DNA of 64,000 bases from positions 36,197,267 through 36,261,266 of the forward strand of contig CM046308.1 in assembly GCA_025267735.1 (NCBI GenBank). Reading direction: 5' to 3'. The stretch is from Mactra quadrangularis (lineage: Eukaryota; Mollusca; Bivalvia; Venerida; Mactridae). The notes under the pieces are model-generated. The model saw only the letters and a program-made list of their open reading frames with translations. It was not told where the DNA came from and ran no database searches. The translations under genes and the position numbers were made by a program. Numbering within the stretch: position 1 is the first letter of the stretch; each line of letters starts with the position of its first letter. This document shows, one piece after another, positions 58,701 to 64,000 of the stretch.

Positions 58701-60785
58701 AGTTACTATATGCCATGCGTATTTCAGTATATATCATATTTGTTTCAAGTAGTTATCTTGACTTATTACGTCACAAATTGTCATGATGTGAATAGATGAT
58801 AAATTGATAATGATAATCATTAATGGATGCTATTCGCCACCCTTGAATTAAAGAAAACAATAAGTCAAAATCGGCAGTATCGCAGCATTTTGGCTTTGTT
58901 TAGTAATAGATGAAGTTTTCAAATCTAAAATAGCTTCCAAATACTGCCAAATAGTACAGTACAGTGGATACCTCCAATCGAAAGGATTATTTGATGAGGA
59001 AGCACCATGCAGTTTCCCTTTCAAAATCCCTATCTTCACTAATGTGAATAAATCTGGACCAAAAACTAAACCAATGATATACCCTCTAATAGAGAACCAG
59101 CTCATTCTCAAAGTGCGAGAGATATTTCAAATTCAAACCCATTGTTTATTGTAAAAGACTTGAGACTGTTTACCTTGTTTTTATAGTAAAAAACTATCGT
59201 GATAGTATCGCAATAGTTTTTTGACTATTGCAATACTATTGCAATAGTACTTTCATTATCGCAATACTATTGCGATAGTGTTTTTGGCCGCAATAGTCAC
59301 CCCTACCTGCAACTACAACTACAAAACATAACATTGAAAGAATTTGACAAATCCTGGAAAAAGACGCAAGTTATACTGTCAGGCAGTTAGCTAGAATGAT
59401 AAGTTTGCCTTTAGCACATGTGCATTGCATTTTAAAGAAACATCTTCAGCTTAGGAAGATAAATGTTAGGTGGATACCCCATTTACTAACTGACGACCAA
59501 AAGAGGTCCCGGGTTGAAAAGGCAAAATATTTGTTGAAAAAAGGCTTTCGACAATTTGGTCACGGGTGATGAAACATGGGTGTATTTTTTTTAACCAAAA
59601 AGAAATTGCTCCAGTCGCCGCCCACAACACGTTTGAAGTACCTCAGACTCTTGCATGACAATGCGCAGCTCACAAGGCGCACATTGTAACGGAGTTTTTG
59701 AAGGCAGAAAAGGTAACTGTCCTTCCCCATCCGGCTTTTTCACCAAACTTGGCCCCCTGTGACTATTTCTTGTTCCCAAAACTAAAATTTCACCTGTCTG
59801 TAAAAAGATACAAATCAGGAAATGCTCTTGGATCTGCCATTTACCAGTATTTTATGAGTATACCCATTCAAGAGTATGAAAACTGTTTCCAAAAGTGGAT
59901 TGATCCCCTGAAAACATGTATTCAGGTTGAGGGCGAGTACATGGCCATGGCAAGTTAAAATAATCAGAACAAATTCTATCCCAGTAAAATCACACTTGTA
60001 AGTAACATTAATTTTGGAACACTCCTCGTATGCAGTCTGACTGGGACTTAAACCCAGGACCCTTAGCTTACAAGGGGAGTGCTCTCCTGATTGAGGTGGA
60101 GCTTTCTGGAGGCTTATATATCCTTCCCCATAAAGTGAACAGGTAAATACTGAGACAATAAAATATTCTATATATGAGGGTGGTCATTTGGCACACTACA
60201 GCTAATTTTATGAATAAAGATTGGAATAAATTTATAAGAGACAAAAACCAAACACACAAACAAAAACAATAATCATCATTTGAACTGCATTTGTTGACAT
60301 TTCAACCATTCTGTTAAAACTTCTAACTCACTTAGTTTAAGACCGTCATTGGAAATCCCGATATCAATGCATCACCGATTCTTAACAGACTATCCGATAT
60401 TGATTCACAATTTGGAATTTTATAATGCTATGATGTTTTCCGTTAAGAATGAAAAGCAAGAAAATACATTTTGTTTCATGTCTGAAACTATTTATCATGC
60501 ATATATCACCAATACTTGCCTTTCGATTTATCGGTACAAAATTTTCGATTTATAACTGCTCTAACTCAGTTTATTTAACTATCCGAAAATATTTGACTAT
60601 CCGAAATACATTCTATTTCAAGGACACTTACGTTTTTTCAAGACAAATGGCTTGTACATTCCATAATAACAAAATGCACCCGTTCCAATGAGGAATCCCA
60701 TCACAATACCGAAGACTTGTTTGTTATCTTTCAGTTCCCTTTGGTCAAAAACCATCGGTCGTGGCTTGAACAGTTTTTGTCCCAT
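55660..60785 (-). CDS. Small single-pass membrane protein, 73 aa, two coding exons
   Basis: Exon 1 (60785-60632) starts MGQKLFKPRPMVFDQRELKD and has one strong transmembrane segment (about residues 24-44, VFGIVMGFLIGTGAFCYYGM) followed by YKPFVLKK. Donor AAAC/GTAAGT (phase 1) joins exon 2 (55727-55660, acceptor ACATTCACAG), giving a charged helical tail QQEIEEKKRKKLERQQQMA and a stop. The layout (short basic N-terminus, one TM helix, Glu/Lys/Arg-rich tail) resembles small mitochondrial or ER micropeptides such as PIGBOS1, but no sequence homology can be claimed. The intron is about 4.9 kb, and about 4.2 kb of it is a nested transposon. A second phase-compatible terminal exon lies at 54865-54929. 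Confidence 0.65.
57091..57176. repeat. Two tandem copies of a 43-bp unit
   Basis: 57091-57133 is followed directly by an almost identical 57134-57176 (core TTTCGTAAAAATAAAATACC then TTCAATCATGATG). A local duplication inside the hAT element. Confidence 0.85.
57751..57870 (+). pseudogene. hAT transposase C-terminal (dimerisation domain) remnant
   Basis: Reads TATVERVFSIMNSM, then a stop, then NRIRQSLLDPLKR. The ERvFS...mn...RnRl pattern is the signature of the hAT C-terminal dimerisation region. It contains an in-frame TGA, and no intact ORF surrounds it. Confidence 0.7.
60030..60110 (-). other. tRNA-like fragment (SINE head or tRNA pseudogene)
   Basis: Minus strand AATCAGGAGAGCACTCC and GGTCCTGGGTTTAAGTCCCA look like A- and B-box regions, but no complete cloverleaf could be drawn. 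Directly adjoins the mariner right end. Confidence 0.35.
60632..60785 (-). CDS. Small membrane protein gene: exon 1 (TM segment)
   Basis: 154 nt, 51 codons plus one base. The ATG at 60785 follows an A+T-rich leader with no upstream in-frame ATG close by. It contains the transmembrane helix and ends at a canonical GTAAGT donor. Confidence 0.7.
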
Positions 60786-60881
60786 GTTGACAATTTTTTA
60801 CTAAAGTTTAGTAAACCGTACTGATCGGGACAATCTTCAAGAGTTATCGTTCGTTTGAATTTATATCAGGACCATTGATCG

Positions 60882-61353
60882 TAAGGGTGTAACGGTTAAC
60901 CGATATATCGGTTAATATTGCAATACGAATTCTAACGGTTTTTAACCGGTTCGTATTTCCTTGAACCGGTTTTTGTAGTTATGTGTCGTACTGTTTGTTT
61001 TATCATAATCTGGAAGTTAAATGTTTAAATAAATGTTAAATTGCATTAAAAACTTGAAATAATCTTATTGTGTTTAAAACATTTAGTCAAATGAGAGAAT
61101 AAATATATTTAGAAGTCCGCTTCAAAACACGCATTTTCCAAAATTATAGATCCTTTTACACAAGAGATCGTTTGAAAATACACTTATGTATGTATACGTG
61201 ATGTGCTGATCCAATAAGGATGATGAACATGCATAATAATTCATGTTTTGCATGTCTACGCAAAAAACGGTACGTATTGCAATATATTGCAATACAGGTT
61301 TTGCATATGGCAATATATTGCAATACGGTTTTTACCGTATTGTTACACCCCTA
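60882..61353 (+). mobile_element. hAT-type MITE, copy 3 (472 bp)
   Basis: TAAGGGTGTAACGGTTAACC ... TTGTTACACCCCTA, flanked by a perfect 8-bp duplication ATTGATCG (60874-60881 and 61354-61361). It lies about 100 bp upstream of the small membrane-protein start codon. Confidence 0.9.
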
Positions 61354-61404
61354 ATTGATCGTAATATAGATCAATGATCAGGACACTCTTGAAAATGTTA
61401 CATG

Positions 61405-61682
61405 GGCGGCTCCAGGGGGGGGGGGGGTCAAGGGGGTTCGGACTCCCTAGAGTTTGGAAAATGTACATGTCCATTAGAGTATTTCTTGCTTGTTAGTCAT
61501 TTTAAGTAGTATGAAGCAAATTTTCTCGGTGCTTAACATAGATTTAATGGTTATGTAGTTTTTATTATCAATCTGTTGCATTTTTTTCTGCAAAATGTGT
61601 ATAATGTGGTCCAGGTTCGAGGTTCGGACCCCTCCCTAGTAAAGTTCGACCCCCCCCTAGAAAAAAAATCCTGGATCCGCCC
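61405..61682 (+). mobile_element. GGCGGATCCAG repeat, copy 3, with intact inverted ends
   Basis: GGGCGGCTCCAGG at the left and CCTGGATCCGCCC at the right show that the family has terminal inverted repeats. Core as in the other copies. Confidence 0.8.
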
Positions 61683-62389
61683 TTGCATACATACATGTAT
61701 ATCATGTTTCAGATTAACATGTTATATTTCTGTATAACAGATAAGTTCCACTATGATGACTATCAAAATGTATTGTCTCAATGGCCGAACAGTCTTTATA
61801 TAGAGACAAGTATCGTCTCTTTGTTTAAATGATAAAATACCATATGATTTTGCAATAACAAATGTGTTCTTTATTGAGGAAATTCATTGTCTATAATAAA
61901 TTATCTACAGCAAATAAAGGGGTAGTTATAATGGATACACCTGGTGTTATGTCGATCTGGATTTTTATATATAAGAACCCTGGGTTGATATATACGTAGA
62001 AATTAACACCTGTTAAACGGAATACGGAAGTAAATTACAAAGTCGTCATTTTGTATTCTATATGTGAATTAGAGTGTTAATGTTATAGTGTACAAATTCT
62101 TTGTAATAAACAGGTAAATATGATAAACATTTATTTTGTGGTTTATCTGGTTTCAGTTTTAAACGATTGTGTTCACTTTTGGGTGATTTTAGACCGTTGT
62201 GAAATTTAATTTTCTTCAAAATACTTGCCTTTGCTTGACAAGTACTACCAATTCAGTTTATGATTATTTTAGCTCGATCGTGAAACACATTCTTACGACT
62301 AAGATTAATCACTTTCAAGTCCGCACCCAGGTCCCAAGTATGTACTGAGCTAGTAGGATAAAGTTTCTTTCTCAAGGAAACAATTGGAT

Positions 62390-62460
62390 GGGTTTAGATG
62401 GGATTTGAACCAACGCTAAGCTGACTATCCAATAATTACCAGTTTAACTAATCACTAACC
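62390..62460 (-). other. tRNA-like fragment
   Basis: Minus strand TAGTTAAACTGG and GGTTCAAATCCCATC are A/B-box-like. Mutated; probably a SINE remnant. Confidence 0.3.
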
Positions 62461-62579
62461 ACTAATCACCAATGTGTGACAGTGTTGAAAGCTCTAATAT
62501 CAAGATTAACACTCTTCATGAACTGCATGCTATAGGGAAATATTATTTAAAACATCTTTAATGAAAAATAGAATTTGCT

Positions 62580-62635
62580 TGTAAATACTTGAAAATTGTT
62601 TTAAGATCACGGTATGTTTAAGATGAAGTCAAGTT
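62580..62635 (-). repeat. Unclassified dispersed repeat, fragment
   Basis: TACTTGAAAATTGTTTTAAGATCACGGTATGTTTAAGATGAAGTCA aligns with part of 44003-44310. Confidence 0.5.
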
Positions 62636-62808
62636 CTAAACAAATACTTTTTCAATATGGCGTCTTCACATTTGATGACGGAATAAAAAATGTGTAAAAG
62701 TTTTGGCGATAATAGTACATTTGTATTTTATATGATAACTACTTTATTGAACAATGTTTAAACAGGCGCGTAGCTACCAGTACGCCTAGTACACAATTGC
62801 GTACACAT

Positions 62809-63115
62809 GTTGTTTTTTTTTTGGGGGGGGGGGGGATTAACGCCGTAGCAACACATTGTATAGGTCATATAACGGCAGTCAGTCTACCTACTCACTGTTT
62901 CTAGAAAGTTTAAGTCTTTGGATTTAGCTGTTAACTAACTACTATGCTTACTTTCGTCAGTGTGTGAAAACTGCCGTAATAATTATGAATCATTGGTAGA
63001 AGGGAGAATGGCCGTAAAAATAATTACATGACTAAGCTCCACGAAAGTATGCTCCGCCCAGGAAACGAACTTACGAACTCTCGATCAGTAGACCAACTGA
63101 GCTAGTCGGGCGGCT
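62809..63115 (-). mobile_element. tRNA-derived SINE family B, intact copy with target duplication
   Basis: Read on the minus strand: head GCCCGACTAGCTCAGTTGG (A box) and AGTTCGTAAGTTCG (decayed B box), body, and a C/A-rich tail. Flanked by GCGTACACAT at 62799-62808 and 63116-63125. Confidence 0.85.
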
Positions 63116-63330
63116 GCGTACACATTGGTCCACAGGCGACCGACACGGTCCCTAATAAAAAATACTATACACACAAAACAGAGTTAATTTATCAAAATAT
63201 CTTTGTGCATGTTACACGAGTTATTTGAACAATTAAAACAACTGCTAGTATGTCGCTTGTCTGTAGTCAGGCTATTTTTGTTCATTTGTATAGAAGAGTA
63301 TTATGTGCGTAAATTGTAGAGTTAACTCCC

Positions 63331-63491
63331 ATGGAAAGTTTACGTAGCGCGTTTTTAAGCGTGACAGTTTTGGAAACAGCACCGCCGTATCCGGATGATT
63401 TTGACAGCGCTGTCATTTTAGACGATGAAGTGAAATTCAATGTCCTATCAAAAGAATGGTCATCAGTGCATGCATACGCGTTCCCTACGCG
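63331..63491 (+). CDS. Right-edge gene: exon 1
   Basis: 161 nt, 53 codons plus two bases. Encodes PPYPDDFDSAVILDDEVKF and HAYAFPT; donor G/GTAAAA. Confidence 0.65.
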
Positions 63492-64000
63492 GTAAAAACA
63501 TTTTGCTAAACAACTTACGACAGTCCTTTACGTAACAACTATCGAAGGTCAACTTTGTTTACGTTTTGTCCTTGTCAAGTTCCAAAGGGGATAATATAAA
63601 TTATGATGATATATCATCACAAGGTGGATGGTTTTTATAGACCATATTAGTAGTTAGTGAATCAGTGCTCACAAGCGTTCAACATGCAGTAAATATATTA
63701 TGCGTGCGCTCACTGGAGCTTTCATTTTGTAAAACGCAGAACGTACATTTCAGTGCATATCTTTGTTTTAATTTCCACGCATGGACATCCACTAAAGTCT
63801 AAAATTATGACCTCATACTTCGCTTTTTGTTATATATAACACACGATTAGTGAATTAAGCTGGATTTACTCGTAAATTTGTTGTGCAAGCACAACAAATT
63901 AAAACAAATACGATGTATGACTAATTGTATTTTGTCAGGTGGACAGACGTGGAGGATACAGAACAACCAGCAACATTACCCTACACTTTAAAGGCTACTA
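63331..64000 (+). CDS. 5' end of an unidentified gene, truncated by the window edge
   Basis: Exon 1 (63331-63491) starts MESLRSAFLSVTVLETAPPY in a good Kozak context (CCCATGG) and ends ACGCG/GTAAAA in phase 2. Exon 2 starts at 63939 after TTTTGTCAG and continues RWTDVEDTEQPATLPYTLKA to the last base. Splicing restores one open frame across the in-frame TAA that follows exon 1 codons. The visible 74 residues are acidic, with no signal peptide or TM segment. Family not recognised. Confidence 0.65.
63875..63900. repeat. Perfect hairpin 40 bases upstream of an exon
   Basis: AATTTGTTGTGC-AA-GCACAACAAATT, 12-bp stem and 2-base loop, ending 38 bases before the acceptor at 63938. Confidence 0.85.
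63939..64000 (+). CDS. Right-edge gene: exon 2 (partial)
   Basis: Acceptor TTTTGTCAG. The exon completes the split Arg codon and stays open to the window end. Confidence 0.6.
   Translation, partial: MDRRGGYRTTSNITLHFKGY

Larger units (their letters stand above)
56224..59305 (+). mobile_element. hAT-superfamily transposon (3,082 bp) with perfect 8-bp target duplication
   Basis: The element starts TAGGGGTG(TAAC) and ends CACCCCTA, flanked by CCTGCAAC at 56216-56223 and again at 59306-59313. Subterminal DNA is rich in repeated ATCGCGATAG / CAATAGTATTG motifs in inverse orientation. The interior is mostly degenerate but contains a hAT C-terminal dimerisation remnant at 57751-57870. It inserted into a mariner transposase gene and so is younger than that mariner. 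Confidence 0.9.
56015..59958 (+). pseudogene. Mariner transposase pseudogene interrupted by a hAT element
   Basis: The N-terminal part (56015-56215) reads MVGKRAESVFEIRAYIKGTY, and the frame is cut at the hAT insertion. It resumes after 59314 with transposase sequence (NIERI, LARMI, CILKKHLQLRKINVRWIP). The catalytic triad is visible in pieces: GDETW near 59566-59580, HDNAQ near 59660 and SPNLAPCDYFLFP near 59735-59772. Allowing for a one-base frameshift, 34 residues separate the last two aspartates, the DD34D spacing of mariner. The insertion, stops and frameshifts make it inactive. Confidence 0.85.
55824..60028 (+). mobile_element. Mariner-type DNA transposon, split by a hAT insertion
   Basis: The terminal inverted repeats match over about 30 bases (GGGGTGTTCCAAAATTAATG at the left; the complement at the right, next to 60028) and are flanked by TA on both sides (55822-55823, 60029-60030), the Tc1/mariner target duplication. 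Removing the nested element leaves about 1.1 kb, the normal size of a mariner. The interior encodes a decayed mariner transposase on the plus strand. The element lies in the intron of the small membrane-protein gene, in antisense orientation to it. Confidence 0.9.
60786..63330. other. Intergenic region between the divergently oriented small membrane-protein gene and the right-edge gene
   Basis: Mobile elements at 60882-61353, 61405-61682 and 62809-63115, plus a CAGGCGCGTAGC transposon end at 62764. Promoters of both genes should lie here, but no TATA box could be assigned with confidence. Confidence 0.6.

Noticed and set aside
58848..59111. 87-residue minus-strand ORF inside the hAT element
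   Set aside because: No similarity to hAT or other proteins could be recognised; the opposite strand carries the only transposase remnant.

Overview
The window is nuclear DNA from an animal. It is strongly A+T-rich, has spliced genes with long introns, and is crowded with short non-autonomous transposons and tRNA-derived SINEs. Gene content (a secreted VWA/TSP1 protein and a TRIM-like RING-NHL protein) and the repeat landscape suggest a lophotrochozoan, most likely a bivalve mollusc. That assignment is inference, because no diagnostic marker gene is present.

Left third (1-25 kb, minus strand): one long gene encodes a secreted multidomain protein. Six coding exons are recognised by matching splice sites and reading phase: signal peptide plus a Pro/Gly/Asn-rich region (19296-19821), a 12-codon micro-exon (17909-17944), a VWA domain (11775-12323), and three thrombospondin type 1 exons (3305-3487, 1450-1623, 642-767). 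The gene runs off the left edge. All visible internal introns are phase 1, and they are filled with MITEs. A possible upstream 5' exon lies at 25102-25168.

Middle (25-46 kb): no gene could be supported. The region holds SINEs, MITE families, microsatellites, two minisatellites and a LINE tail. The long apparent ORFs here lie in simple repeats or MITEs.

Right third (46-64 kb): a four-exon plus-strand gene (46403-52106) encodes a 456-residue RING protein with NHL-like repeats. An orphan coding-looking exon follows at 53951-54098. A small minus-strand gene (60785 down to 55660) encodes a 73-residue single-pass membrane protein, with a second phase-compatible last exon at 54865-54929. Its intron carries a nested transposon: a hAT element with perfect 8-bp target duplications sits inside the transposase gene of a mariner element. 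A plus-strand gene begins at 63331 and leaves the window.

The genes do not look functionally linked. The main biological interest is the mobile-element archaeology: elements of the mariner, hAT and Harbinger type can be assigned from TIRs and target-site duplications visible in the sequence, several families occur as two or three copies, and SINE insertion boundaries can be read directly. All exon models are by eye, without transcript evidence.
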